Shown here piece after piece: positions 1 to 8,272 of a DNA stretch of 55,730 nt; positions within the stretch are counted from its first letter, which is position 1; every line of letters starts with the position of its first letter. Below the pieces are notes generated by a model. That model saw only the letters and a list, made by a program, of their open reading frames with translations. It was not told where the DNA came from and ran no database searches. Location of the stretch: contig QZLA01000052.1 in the NCBI GenBank assembly GCA_004796375.1, positions 1 to 55,730 of the forward strand. Reading direction: 5' to 3'. The stretch comes from Desulfobacteraceae bacterium (lineage in GTDB: Bacteria; Desulfobacterota; Desulfobacteria; Desulfobacterales; Desulfobacteraceae). The translations under genes and the position numbers were made by a program.

Positions 1-21
1 CATCGGTTGTTGAAAGAAAGG

Positions 22-780
22 TTAACCGTACCAGATCAGGTCCAGCAGTTCGACCACCATGCCTTCAAACGGCATGGGAACCAGCAGCAGGTATTTAAAG
101 ATCACCCCGATGATGATGGGTGACAGGATAGCCACTGCCAGTATGGTTTTCAGCTTTCTTCTATGTTCCTGGTTTCCTTTGCAGACAAAAAATGCAAAGC
201 CGATCAGGGAGATAATGTAGATAAGCGTCAGAACATCACCGGGGTACGGTGCAAAAGAGGACAAAGAGGTCATGATGCCGGTGATCAGAAGCAGGATCAT
301 CAGGCCGGCCTGCCCCAAAAAAAACCAGAGCAGTTTCTTTAATACCGCAGTATCGTTCAAATGGAACATCATGATAAACACCATCAAAAAAAGGATGGCG
401 GTCAAAAAGAAATCCACCCGAGGAATGTACAGGTACACAAAACTCAGCAAACAGACAATGATGGCATAGAAGCGTATGTTGGCTTCCAGTTTCAGAAACC
501 GGGCCAGCTCACTTGATACCATAAACCCGAGAACATCGCCCATTGCCTTAAACCCGACCTCTTTCAATGCTGTTCGAACCAGGAGCGCACCCAGCAGTGT
601 AATCATCCCCCCCACAAATAACGGAAAAATGGCCGGGGATACATACCATACATTCTGCACCCCTCCCCAGGAATCTTTCATGGGCATCTGCAGCGCCTGG
701 CTAACGATAAACAGACCGACCAGCAATATCAGGCCCCCTGAGAAAATATCCGCTTTCCTGAGTTTGTCTTTTTCCATCAT
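22..780 (-). CDS. tctB: Tripartite tricarboxylate transporter, small membrane subunit (TctB family)
   Basis: This 252-residue protein is very hydrophobic, with about five predicted membrane segments (near residues 12-30, 48-68, 104-122, 124-160 and 185-245). Its N-terminal pattern, a charged start followed by a first helix and a second near SPAIFPLFVG, matches the TctB family. TctB is the small membrane subunit of secondary carboxylate uptake systems and works with the large TctA subunit and the periplasmic TctC protein. The start is supported by AAGGA about ten bases upstream. The TctC gene lies upstream, and an ATG on the minus strand at positions 3-1 could begin tctA just beyond the window. 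The substrate cannot be read from the sequence. Confidence 0.8.
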   Translation of the reverse strand: MMEKDKLRKADIFSGGLILLVGLFIVSQALQMPMKDSWGGVQNVWYVSPAIFPLFVGGMITLLGALLVRTALKEVGFKAMGDVLGFMVSSELARFLKLEANIRFYAIIVCLLSFVYLYIPRVDFFLTAILFLMVFIMMFHLNDTAVLKKLLWFFLGQAGLMILLLITGIMTSLSSFAPYPGDVLTLIYIISLIGFAFFVCKGNQEHRRKLKTILAVAILSPIIIGVIFKYLLLVPMPFEGMVVELLDLIWYG

Positions 781-821
781 GGTTGAATTTTCCTTCGATT
801 TTAACTATAACTCTTTTGAAC

Positions 822-893
822 AACCGGGCTTAAGAACTATTGGCGTAGGACTCCCAAGCCCGGTTCCCGGCTGGTGTCTCTTCGACACCAGCC
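822..893 (-). other. Two tandem stem-loops between tctC and tctB
   Basis: Two perfect 10-bp inverted repeats lie in the gap between tctC and tctB. One has arms at 869-878 and 884-893 around a 5-base loop. The other has arms at 822-831 and 856-865. Neither is followed by a T run on the minus strand, so they look less like terminators and more like structures that protect the tctC transcript or weaken readthrough into tctB. Binding-protein genes are often expressed more than their membrane partners. The role is inferred. Confidence 0.55.
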
Positions 894-928
894 CCTCTTC
901 TATTCTGTTTGTTTTCTTGGTACCAACC

Positions 929-1933
929 TTACGGTTTGGGGATCCCAAGTGTTTCAGGATTCACCTTGGCTGCGCCCAGTTCCCACAGTGTCCATGCAAA
1001 ATTGGACTCCAGTGCGTCAAATACTGCCTTGGACTCAGCGCCGGTTTTACCGGACAACAGATAATAGTTGGCTTTTGCCCAGGATTTTACCTTATCGGTC
1101 GCAATGGCTTTCTTAAACGCGTCAACCAGAACATCCTTGGCTTCCTGGGGAACACCTGAAGGAACGGCAAATCCAATGGCCTGGGAGATCGGCAGATACT
1201 TGGACAGTGACGGATAGGCGTCAAACGCTGACGGAATGGTTCCCAAGTCAGCCACGTCAAAGGAACTCGGAATCAGCATGCCCAGAGCACGCAGTTTGCC
1301 TCCGCGAAGCAGCTGCTGCTGTTCTGCAAGAGAAGTGACCACAACGGTGACCTCACCGGTCATGGCTGCATTTTGGCTGGGGGCGGAACCTTTGTAAGGG
1401 ATGAAGTTGAATTTTGCACCGGAACCGTTTTCAACCGCCAGCAGGTTCAGATGATGGATGGAACCCGCACCGCTGGCTGCGGCCTTGATGGACCCCGGAT
1501 TCTTTTTGGCAGCTTCAATCAGATCCTGAATGGTTTGATACGGAGAACCGGCGGTTACAGAAATTACGTCCGGAGAACCACCGACAATGAAGGTATCCCA
1601 GACATCGAATTTTTTGTCCCATCCCCCCTGGACACCGGCAGTCACGTTGGATTCGGACAGCCCGCAGAGGGTATATCCGTCATGTTTCTGTCGATAGGCA
1701 TAGCTCATGCCGACAGAACCGGCAACCCCGCCGGTTTTATTGATAACGTTGATGTTGACATCCATGAAATTCTGCATCTCAGCAGTAATCATACGCACAC
1801 AGGTGTCCGTTCCTCCCCCTGCGCCCCAGACAACGGCTGCAGTAATATTTCTTTTGGGATACCCTTTACCGGCCCAGGCATTCGGTGCCAGGGCAAACAA
1901 TGCGACCAAACCAATGATTAACAATCTTTTCAT
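929..1933 (-). CDS. tctC: Tripartite tricarboxylate transporter substrate-binding protein (TctC/Bug family)
   Basis: This is a periplasmic solute-binding protein of the Bug family (334 residues, about the usual family length). From the chosen start it has a clear signal peptide (KR, hydrophobic stretch, AWA cleavage site near residue 21). The mature protein carries the family hallmarks GAGGGTDT and NKTGGVAGS, which form the ligand-binding loops. The start at 1933 is preferred because TGGAGAA lies about eight bases upstream; an upstream in-frame ATG at 1993 would bury the signal peptide. It should bind a carboxylate and deliver it to the TctAB membrane complex. It follows a GntR regulator gene on the same strand with a 68-bp gap, so that regulator is a likely controller. 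Confidence 0.88.
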   Translation of the reverse strand: MKRLLIIGLVALFALAPNAWAGKGYPKRNITAAVVWGAGGGTDTCVRMITAEMQNFMDVNINVINKTGGVAGSVGMSYAYRQKHDGYTLCGLSESNVTAGVQGGWDKKFDVWDTFIVGGSPDVISVTAGSPYQTIQDLIEAAKKNPGSIKAAASGAGSIHHLNLLAVENGSGAKFNFIPYKGSAPSQNAAMTGEVTVVVTSLAEQQQLLRGGKLRALGMLIPSSFDVADLGTIPSAFDAYPSLSKYLPISQAIGFAVPSGVPQEAKDVLVDAFKKAIATDKVKSWAKANYYLLSGKTGAESKAVFDALESNFAWTLWELGAAKVNPETLGIPKP

Positions 1934-2001
1934 TTTTTTTATTCTCCAAAAACGGATTAAAGATGTAAATGCAGGACACACCCTGCCATTCATACCAAAA
2001 A

Positions 2002-2703
2002 TTAGTCGTGGTTGATCACCTCCTTTGAATGGTTTTGTTTTGATTCCTCATCGATTTGCTCCTTTAAAATATCGATGGCTCCTTTAAAATGTGCTCTCAT
2101 CAGCGTCTCTGCCTGATCAGAATCTCTGCTGCAAATCGCTTCAATGATCTTTTCATGATCCTCTATCGTGTCATTGGGGTGGCGGATCAACCCCTCGCTG
2201 GATACATTCTGGTATGCCAGGCTGATGATATCAAACGTCTGGAGCATGGTGGCCAGAAACTCCCTTGAGGCGATCCCTGTGATCATGGTGTGGAACTTTC
2301 TGTCAGCTTTGGAGTAGCCACTCATATCCGTGATATTCGCGTACCCCTTGAAATTCTTAAAAAGACCCTCAAGCTCCCGGCACTCTTTGTCTGTTATGCA
2401 CTGGGCCGCGCGGCGGGCTGCCAGTCCCTCAAGCACTTCACGAATCTCAAATATCCCGATCATCTCATTGATCGTGAACAACCGGACAAAGAAGCCGCGC
2501 CTGGGTTTGACCTCAATCAGTTTCTCGTGCTCCAGAAATTTCAAGGCACTGATCAGCGGTGTCCGGCTAACCCCTAAATCCTTGGCCAGCTTTTCCTGTG
2601 GAATCTTCTGCCCGGGCAGTAAGGTACGGTCTTCGATCATCTGCTTCACAACCTGGTAAACCTTTTGATCCAGGTTTTCATACTGGGCGCCCAAATTTTT
2701 CAT
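2002..2703 (-). CDS. GntR-family regulator, FCD (FadR-like) subgroup
   Basis: The protein has 233 residues. The N-terminal 75 form a winged helix-turn-helix of GntR type (EKLAKDLGVSRTPLISALKF, then a wing ending in RRGFFV). The rest is an all-helical FCD ligand domain with the spaced acidic and histidine residues (HTMI, EDHEKI, AHFKGA) that usually hold a metal and a carboxylate effector. I chose the ATG at 2703 because AAGGA sits eight bases upstream; the earlier in-frame ATG at 2736 has no ribosome site. Being first in line before tctC and tctB, it probably controls the carboxylate transporter and itself. A perfect inverted repeat overlaps its own predicted promoter. The effector is unknown. 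Confidence 0.85.
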   Translation of the reverse strand: MKNLGAQYENLDQKVYQVVKQMIEDRTLLPGQKIPQEKLAKDLGVSRTPLISALKFLEHEKLIEVKPRRGFFVRLFTINEMIGIFEIREVLEGLAARRAAQCITDKECRELEGLFKNFKGYANITDMSGYSKADRKFHTMITGIASREFLATMLQTFDIISLAYQNVSSEGLIRHPNDTIEDHEKIIEAICSRDSDQAETLMRAHFKGAIDILKEQIDEESKQNHSKEVINHD

Positions 2704-2740
2704 ATCCACTGTCCTTGTGTTCTCAATTTTGTACATTGCA

Positions 2741-2785
2741 TTTTGTATTCAAAATTCAATATACAAAAAACAAACACAACGTCAA
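2741..2785 (-). promoter_or_regulatory. Sigma-70 promoter and inverted-repeat operator of the gntR-tctCB operon
   Basis: On the minus strand TTGACG (2785-2780) and TATATT (2763-2758) are separated by 16 bp, a good sigma-70 promoter. A perfect 8-bp inverted repeat, TTTTGTAT at 2741-2748 and ATACAAAA at 2761-2768, covers the -10 element and start region. This is a natural position for repression by the GntR protein it drives. Promoter and repeat are visible; the regulator assignment is inferred. Confidence 0.6.
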
Positions 2786-2815
2786 CACTTTTTTAACAAA
2801 AAAATAAAAAACATC

Positions 2816-2845
2816 TTGACTGATATATTAGTATGTTAGTATACC
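2816..2845 (+). promoter_or_regulatory. Promoter with tandem TTAGTAT repeats upstream of the second gntR
   Basis: TTGACT at 2816-2821 lies 18 bp from TATACC at 2840-2845. Inside this span TTAGTAT occurs twice (2828-2834 and 2836-2842), and GTAT-N6-ATAC forms an inverted repeat (2831-2844). A repressor bound here would block polymerase. The repeat differs from the one serving the divergent gene, so the two regulators may have separate operators. Confidence 0.5.
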
Positions 2846-2902
2846 AATCCACATACATATGGTCTGATCAATTTACATCTATAATTATAAGGATCTGACG
2901 TA

Positions 2903-3541
2903 ATGAAGATGCACATTCAGAACAATTTTCACCTCCTCAGGAGCCAGGTATATGACCACCTGCGCATGGAACTTCGCCAGCAGAATCTGAAGCCGGGCAT
3001 GTTCGTCACCATCAACCAGCTGTCCCATCAACTGGGTATCAACCGGACCCCGCTTCGGGATGCACTGCTCCAGCTCCAGGTTGAAGGATTTGTAACATTC
3101 CTTCCCCAGCGGGGCATCCAGATCAACGAACTGTCGAAAAGTGACCTGGAAGATATTTATGAAATGCTTGGTGCGCTGGACTCAAGGGCCCTGCTCGCCG
3201 TGTTTCCCCGGATCACACCTGAGCATATCGAACAGATGAAGCGGATCAACGAAGAGATGTATGAGAACTGCTCGGATAAAGACAACTACAAGTACTTTGA
3301 ACTGAACAATGATTTTCACAACGTATACCTCAACCTTTCCGGCAATGCCTTGATGCTCAGACAGTTGAACATCCTCAGGCAACGCCTCTTTGACTTCGGT
3401 GCAAAAGGAGAATGGATCAAGAAGGTCAGGGAGCTCAACTACAGGGAGCACCTCAAATTGATCGAGCTGATTGAAAAAAAGGATGCCAATGCCGTGGCAT
3501 CCTTTGTCAGGGATGTTCACTGTGCGATCAATTGGGAGTAA
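2903..3541 (+). CDS. GntR-family regulator, FCD subgroup
   Basis: A 212-residue regulator with a winged helix-turn-helix at about residues 10-75 (motifs INQLSHQLGINRTPLRDALL and LPQRGIQI), followed by a helical FCD effector domain with FHNVYLNLSG and NYREHLKLIELI histidine and acidic positions. AAGGA lies nine bases before the start codon. It is divergent from the other GntR gene and lies directly upstream of the ABC importer operon on the same strand (89-bp gap), so it is the obvious candidate regulator of that operon. The effector is probably a small carboxylate or amine-derived acid, judging from the family and neighbours. This is inference. Confidence 0.85.
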   Translation: MKMHIQNNFHLLRSQVYDHLRMELRQQNLKPGMFVTINQLSHQLGINRTPLRDALLQLQVEGFVTFLPQRGIQINELSKSDLEDIYEMLGALDSRALLAVFPRITPEHIEQMKRINEEMYENCSDKDNYKYFELNNDFHNVYLNLSGNALMLRQLNILRQRLFDFGAKGEWIKKVRELNYREHLKLIELIEKKDANAVASFVRDVHCAINWE

Positions 3542-3630
3542 ATATGTTTTTTTTTTACACGTAAACCTAAGCCAAGGAGGATCATTTTTTTGAAACCCGC
3601 AAATCAACCCTAAACTGTATGGAGGAAACC

Positions 3631-5181
3631 ATGAAGTATCGATGTGTAAAAATGATTTTAATCACGGTCCTGCTGGTCCTGATGACCGGAACCGCCTGGT
3701 CGGCCCAGAAGAATATGGTGTATGCCTCGCCCTACGGCATCACCACCCTGGACCCGAGCGTATCCTATTCTACAGAGCTTGGCTATATGGCCAATATCTA
3801 CGAGACCCTGATCCGGGTCAACCCGCCTGGAAGCAGTGAATTGTTCAGTTTTGTGCTGGCCACCGATTTCGCCGCCTCTGATGACGGTATGGACTATACC
3901 TTCAAACTGAGAAAAGGCGTCAAGTTCCACGACGGCTCAGATTTTACCGCCCAAGCAGTGAAGTTCTCCATTGAGAGAACCCAGCGTCTGGGCAAAGGCG
4001 CGGCCTTTATCTGGGGTGACCTCAAAGAGATTGAAATTATAGATGATTACACGGTCAAGCTGATCCTGAAAACACCGGTTCCCCTTCCACAAATTGCTGC
4101 ATCTGCCTATGCCTCGTATATCATGAGTCCTGGTGTGGGGGATAACGGGTCAGACTGGTTCAACAAGGGCATGGATGCCGGCACCGGTCCCTATACCCTG
4201 AAAAACTATAAGGATGGCGAATCCTGGATGCTGGCAAAATTCCCGGATTACTGGGGTGGATGGGACGGCAACCATGTCGAAAATATCCTGGTTAAATACA
4301 CCAAAGCGCCCCTGACTCAGCTCCAGATGCTTCAGGCGGAACAGGCCATGCTGGTGGGCAGGATTCCTCTGGACAGCTATGCATCCATTAAAAAGGGCAA
4401 GAACACGACAGTATTGTATGGGCCAAGTTACCAGAATTATATGGCATTTTTCAACACCACACGTCCTCCCCTAGACAATGTGAAAGTGAGAAAAGCCTTG
4501 GCCCATGCAATACCTTACAAAGACATTATTAACATAGGTTTCAACGGAAATGCAAGCCAGGCAAGAGGTCCGGTTCCCCAAGGCCAGTTTGGCGGTACCA
4601 CTGACGTGATCCAGTATCCCCATGACCTGGAGCTGGCCAAATCCCTTCTGGCAGAAGCCGGATTCAAGGATGGCGGATTTAAGCTGACCCTGACCTATGC
4701 AGCTGAAAACGGCCAGGAAGCACGGTTTGCCCCTTTGATCCAATCCGAGTTTAAAAAGCTGGGGATAGATGTCGAGATCAAGGGGCTGGCATGGAATACC
4801 CAATGGGCCATGGCTAAAAAAGACCCTAAGACCGCACAGGACATTTTCCTGCTGCTCTGGTGGCCGACCTACTCTGACCCCTATGAAACCCTGTATTCCC
4901 TGCTGCATGATGAGGGCGACAAGCCGGTCTGGAACCTGGCCTACTATAAAAATCCCTCTTACGACAAGTTGATCCGGAAAGCTTACGAAACCGTGGGCGC
5001 AAATCCGGACAAGGCGCTCAAGATGTATGTGGATGCCCAGAATATGATCCAGAAAGATGCGCCCGTGGCATGGATTGCCGATGTCCGGGAGAATTGGCCC
5101 ATGAACAAAAAACTCAAAGGGGTGGTCATGAATCCGGCCTATCCCCAGGTACCCTTTTTCTATAACATGTACATCGAATAG
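3631..5181 (+). CDS. ABC transporter substrate-binding protein, peptide/nickel family 5
   Basis: The 516-residue protein begins with a signal peptide (MKYRCVK, hydrophobic stretch, WSA cleavage near residue 22). It has the SBP family 5 core: TLDPSVSYSTELGYMANIYE near the N-terminus, LRKGVKFHDGSDFTAQAVKF around residues 94-113, and a C-terminal NPAYPQVPFF close. The ATG at 3631 is chosen because GGAGG lies five bases before it; an in-frame ATG at 3619 precedes that site and is unlikely. It binds the ligand in the periplasm and passes it to the two permeases encoded next. Family members carry oligopeptides, glutathione, opines or other amine-containing compounds, so the ligand is open. The downstream amidohydrolase and aminotransferase favour an amide or amine. 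Confidence 0.9.
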   Translation: MKYRCVKMILITVLLVLMTGTAWSAQKNMVYASPYGITTLDPSVSYSTELGYMANIYETLIRVNPPGSSELFSFVLATDFAASDDGMDYTFKLRKGVKFHDGSDFTAQAVKFSIERTQRLGKGAAFIWGDLKEIEIIDDYTVKLILKTPVPLPQIAASAYASYIMSPGVGDNGSDWFNKGMDAGTGPYTLKNYKDGESWMLAKFPDYWGGWDGNHVENILVKYTKAPLTQLQMLQAEQAMLVGRIPLDSYASIKKGKNTTVLYGPSYQNYMAFFNTTRPPLDNVKVRKALAHAIPYKDIINIGFNGNASQARGPVPQGQFGGTTDVIQYPHDLELAKSLLAEAGFKDGGFKLTLTYAAENGQEARFAPLIQSEFKKLGIDVEIKGLAWNTQWAMAKKDPKTAQDIFLLLWWPTYSDPYETLYSLLHDEGDKPVWNLAYYKNPSYDKLIRKAYETVGANPDKALKMYVDAQNMIQKDAPVAWIADVRENWPMNKKLKGVVMNPAYPQVPFFYNMYIE

Positions 5182-5197
5182 GAGCATGACGTAACAC

Positions 5198-5254
5198 TGG
5201 ATTGCAGTTCTGCCGCCTGCCCGCTGTCAACCGGCATGTCAGGACTGCAATCCA
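5198..5254 (+). other. Long stem-loop between the binding-protein and permease genes
   Basis: A 15-bp inverted repeat (arms 5198-5212 and 5240-5254, one G-T wobble, 27-base loop) lies 16 bases after the stop codon of the binding-protein gene and 19 bases before the permease start. No T run follows. Structures in this position commonly protect the upstream message from 3' decay and reduce expression of the following permease. The repeat is certain; its role is inferred. Confidence 0.65.
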
Positions 5255-5273
5255 AAATTACAATGCCGAACCC

Positions 5274-6287
5274 ATGATCCTCTTTTTAGCCAAACGATTT
5301 ACCGGTCTGATCCTGTTGCTTGTTGCCCTGAGCACCCTGGTGTTTTTTTTCACACGGTCCCTGCCCGGGGATGTGGCTGCCCTGTATATCGGCGGGAATG
5401 CCAAGCCTGAACAGATCGAGCGGGCCCGGATCGAGCTGGGGCTGGACAAACCCCTGGTTGTCCAATACAAGCGGTATATGGAACGGCTGATCTTTCACGC
5501 GGATATGGGGGTTTCCCTGCGAACCCACCGGCCGGTATTCCAGGATCTTCTTGAAAAAATACCCATGTCATTTGAACTGGTTTTCTGGGCCCTGCTGTTT
5601 GCCACACTCGGTGGAGTTTTCATCGGCGTGATATCTGCCTATCACCACGGTACACCATTTGACGGCGCTGTCAAATGGTTCACCTCTGCAGCGGTATCCA
5701 TCCCGATTTTTTTTCTGGCGCTGCTGCTGCAGCTGATTTTTTTCAATATCCTGGGATGGTTCCCTTTGCAGGGCAGGATCGACTCATTTCTGGAATTTAC
5801 CCATCCCATAGCGCATGTGACCGGATTCAGCATGATCGATACCCTGATCACCGGAAACTTTCAGGCCTTTTTCAATGTCCTCTGGCATATGGTCCTGCCC
5901 GTGGCAGCACTTTTGGTCGGCCCCCTGGGGATCATCGCCCGGTTGACCCGCTCCTCCCTGCTTGAGGTGATGCAGCAGGATTTTATCCTGTCTGCCCGGG
6001 CATCCGGTATCAGTGAACCGGTTCTGTTCTTCTATTACGGACTGAGAAATGCACTCTCCCCTGTACTCACGGTGATTGGATTGTCCGTGGCATTGATACT
6101 GATGGCCACCTTTTATGTAGAGATGATTTTTAACTGGCCGGGCATCGGCTTTTACGCACTTGCCGGCATCATGAGCCTGGATTACCCCGCTATTACGGGG
6201 ATCGCCCTGATGGTGGGTGCCATCTATGTGGTGGCGAACACCTTGACAGACATACTCAGACGAGTGATCGACCCGAGGATTAAATAG
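5274..6287 (+). CDS. ABC transporter permease, DppB/OppB type
   Basis: Inner-membrane permease of 337 residues with six predicted membrane segments. The first is RFTGLILLLVALSTLVFFF, followed by the family signature RSLPGDVAALYIGG. The cytoplasmic coupling loop SARASGISEPVLFFYYGLRN near residues 240-260 is the EAA-type contact site for the ATPase. The ATG at 5274 is chosen because the family starts with MILFLAKR-like residues. The longer reading frame back to a TTG at 5202 runs through a stem-loop and has no family similarity. No strong ribosome site precedes the ATG, which may fit lower expression than the binding protein. It pairs with the next permease. Confidence 0.88.
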   Translation: MILFLAKRFTGLILLLVALSTLVFFFTRSLPGDVAALYIGGNAKPEQIERARIELGLDKPLVVQYKRYMERLIFHADMGVSLRTHRPVFQDLLEKIPMSFELVFWALLFATLGGVFIGVISAYHHGTPFDGAVKWFTSAAVSIPIFFLALLLQLIFFNILGWFPLQGRIDSFLEFTHPIAHVTGFSMIDTLITGNFQAFFNVLWHMVLPVAALLVGPLGIIARLTRSSLLEVMQQDFILSARASGISEPVLFFYYGLRNALSPVLTVIGLSVALILMATFYVEMIFNWPGIGFYALAGIMSLDYPAITGIALMVGAIYVVANTLTDILRRVIDPRIK

Positions 6288-6292
6288 GATTT

Positions 6293-7192
6293 ATGGCCGA
6301 CAACAGAACATTATACACGGACATGGCCCGGGCAGCGGCAAGAGAACATCGGCAAGTTCGGTGGTTTGAACTCAAACGCCTCTTGAAAAGAAAAAGTGCC
6401 GGTCTTGCATTGATCATTTTATGCATGACATTTGCTGCCGCCCTGTTTGCCCCATGGATATCTCCATACCCCGAACAAGGCCGGGGGGATGTCAATGTGG
6501 AGCACCGGTTGCTTCCGCCTTCATCTGATTATTATCTGGGAACAGATATATATGGCCGGGACATGCTCAGCCGGGTGATCTTTGGCTCCCGCATCTCCAT
6601 TTTCGGGGGTATCTGCATCGTGATCAGTGCCGCGCTGATCGGCGTTCCCTTAGGGTTGTGGGCAGGCTACAATGAAGGGGTCAGCGGGACATTGATCATG
6701 CGGGTCGTGGAGCTGTTCCTGTCCTTTCCATCCACCCTGATCGGCATGGCCATTTCGCTGATCCTGGGTGCCGGATGGTATACGGCGATTATCGCCCTGA
6801 TCATCCCCTGGTGGCCCTGGTATACCCGGCTGGTCCAGGGAGAGGTGGTCTCCATCAAGCATATGCTCTATGTGGAAGCGGCCAGGATGCTGGGCTACGG
6901 CCGGCTCACCATCATCTTCAGACACCTGCTGCCCAACATACTGACCCCGGTCATCGTGATGATCCTTCTGGACCTTGGCCCTGCAATCATTGCCATTGGC
7001 CTGCTCAGCTTTTTGGGACTGGGCACCCAGGCACCCATGGCCGACTGGGGACTGATGGTCTGGGAAGGTGCACCCAATATCCTGAACGAATGGTGGATCG
7101 CCATTGTTCCTGGCACGGCCATGTTTATTGTGGTGATTGCGTTTAATATATTTGGAGATGCCCTGAAAGATGCCCTGGATTCCAGTACCTGA
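6293..7192 (+). CDS. ABC transporter permease, DppC/OppC type
   Basis: Second permease of the importer, 299 residues. It has a cytoplasmic N-terminal arm rich in Arg and Lys, a first membrane helix near residues 37-55, the DppC landmark YYLGTDIYGRDMLSRVIFGS around residues 80-100, then five more helices. The coupling loop is EAARMLGYGRLTIIFRHLLP. It starts five bases after the previous stop, with AGGA just ahead of the start codon. It forms the translocation channel with the DppB-type subunit. Confidence 0.9.
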   Translation: MADNRTLYTDMARAAAREHRQVRWFELKRLLKRKSAGLALIILCMTFAAALFAPWISPYPEQGRGDVNVEHRLLPPSSDYYLGTDIYGRDMLSRVIFGSRISIFGGICIVISAALIGVPLGLWAGYNEGVSGTLIMRVVELFLSFPSTLIGMAISLILGAGWYTAIIALIIPWWPWYTRLVQGEVVSIKHMLYVEAARMLGYGRLTIIFRHLLPNILTPVIVMILLDLGPAIIAIGLLSFLGLGTQAPMADWGLMVWEGAPNILNEWWIAIVPGTAMFIVVIAFNIFGDALKDALDSST

Positions 7193-7222
7193 ATGGTTTC
7201 CTTTGATAGGAACAGTGATATT

Positions 7223-8272
7223 ATGGACAACACCCGGACGATGACAGAACACCCGATGCTGCAGATTAAAAATCTTGCCGTGGATTTCAACACGGCAAGG
7301 GGACAGGCCCATATCCTTGAGGGCGTCGATTTTGAGCTGTTTCCAAAAGAGATCCTTGCCCTGGTGGGAGAAACCGGGTCAGGCAAAAGTGTCACCGCCA
7401 AATCGATCCTGTGCCTCCTTCCCAAAAGCCTTTCCCAAAGCACCGGAGAGGTCTGGTTTAAAAAAGATAACCTGTTGACCCTTTCCAATGGTAAACTCCA
7501 AAAGATCCGCGGGCACCAGATTTCCATGGTGTTTCAAAACCCCCAGTCCAGCATCAATCCGGTATTCACCCTGGGCGAGCAGATATCAAGATTGATACGG
7601 CTCTACCTGCCTGATCAGATTGAGTCCGTGATGAAATTGAACAACTGCAGCCGGAAGAAAGCCATTGACACCATTGCAGAAGAACGGCTCAATGAGGTCG
7701 GGCTCACAGACGTTCAGCGCCTTTTAAAATCATACGCCGGCCAGGTCAGCGGCGGGATGGCCCAGCGGTACAGAATCGCCCTGGCCCTGTTATCCTCACC
7801 CAAAATATTGATTGCAGACGAGGCAACCAGCGCCCTTGATGTGACGGTCCAGGCCCACATCCTGAAACTGATGAGAGAGATCTGCCAAAAGAAGAAAACC
7901 GCCATCCTGTTCATCACCCATGATTTAGGGATAGCGGCCCAGATCTGTAACCGGGTGGCGGTCATGTATTCCGGCAGGATTGTGGAAATTGCACCGACCG
8001 AAGATATCTTCAAGACCCCGTATCACCCCTACACCCAGGGATTACTCAAAGCGGTGCCTAAACTGGGCCAAAAAGAAGCCCTGGCCTATGTCCCCGGTAT
8101 GATACCCGATCTTGCCAACCCGCCAAAGGGCTGCCGTTTCCACCCCAGGTGCACCTATACGATGGATGTCTGTCGTCGGAGAAAGCCGCCCATGACTGCT
8201 GTCGGCCTCTCCCACCGGGTAGCCTGTTTCTTGTACGACAATCACCCGAAACCCCGGAAGGTGGAGATATGA
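7223..8272 (+). CDS. ABC transporter ATP-binding protein, OppD/DppD type
   Basis: Cytoplasmic ATPase of the importer, about 349 residues. It shows Walker A (GETGSGKSVTAKS), signature (VSGGMAQRYRIALALL), Walker B with catalytic Glu (ILIADEATSALD) and the switch His (FITHDLG). The C-terminal oligopeptide-transporter extension ends in GCRFHPRCTYTMDVC, a Cys-rich region that binds an Fe-S cluster in some family members. The start is uncertain: ATG 7223 has AGGA eleven bases upstream, while ATG 7193 directly abuts the previous stop and lacks a ribosome site. The stop overlaps the start of the next ATPase gene by four bases. Confidence 0.9.
   Translation: MDNTRTMTEHPMLQIKNLAVDFNTARGQAHILEGVDFELFPKEILALVGETGSGKSVTAKSILCLLPKSLSQSTGEVWFKKDNLLTLSNGKLQKIRGHQISMVFQNPQSSINPVFTLGEQISRLIRLYLPDQIESVMKLNNCSRKKAIDTIAEERLNEVGLTDVQRLLKSYAGQVSGGMAQRYRIALALLSSPKILIADEATSALDVTVQAHILKLMREICQKKKTAILFITHDLGIAAQICNRVAVMYSGRIVEIAPTEDIFKTPYHPYTQGLLKAVPKLGQKEALAYVPGMIPDLANPPKGCRFHPRCTYTMDVCRRRKPPMTAVGLSHRVACFLYDNHPKPRKVEI

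Noticed and set aside
5202..5273. N-terminal extension of the first permease from a TTG codon
   Set aside because: It would translate a stem-loop region, has no family similarity and lacks a suitable ribosome site. The ATG at 5274 matches the family start.
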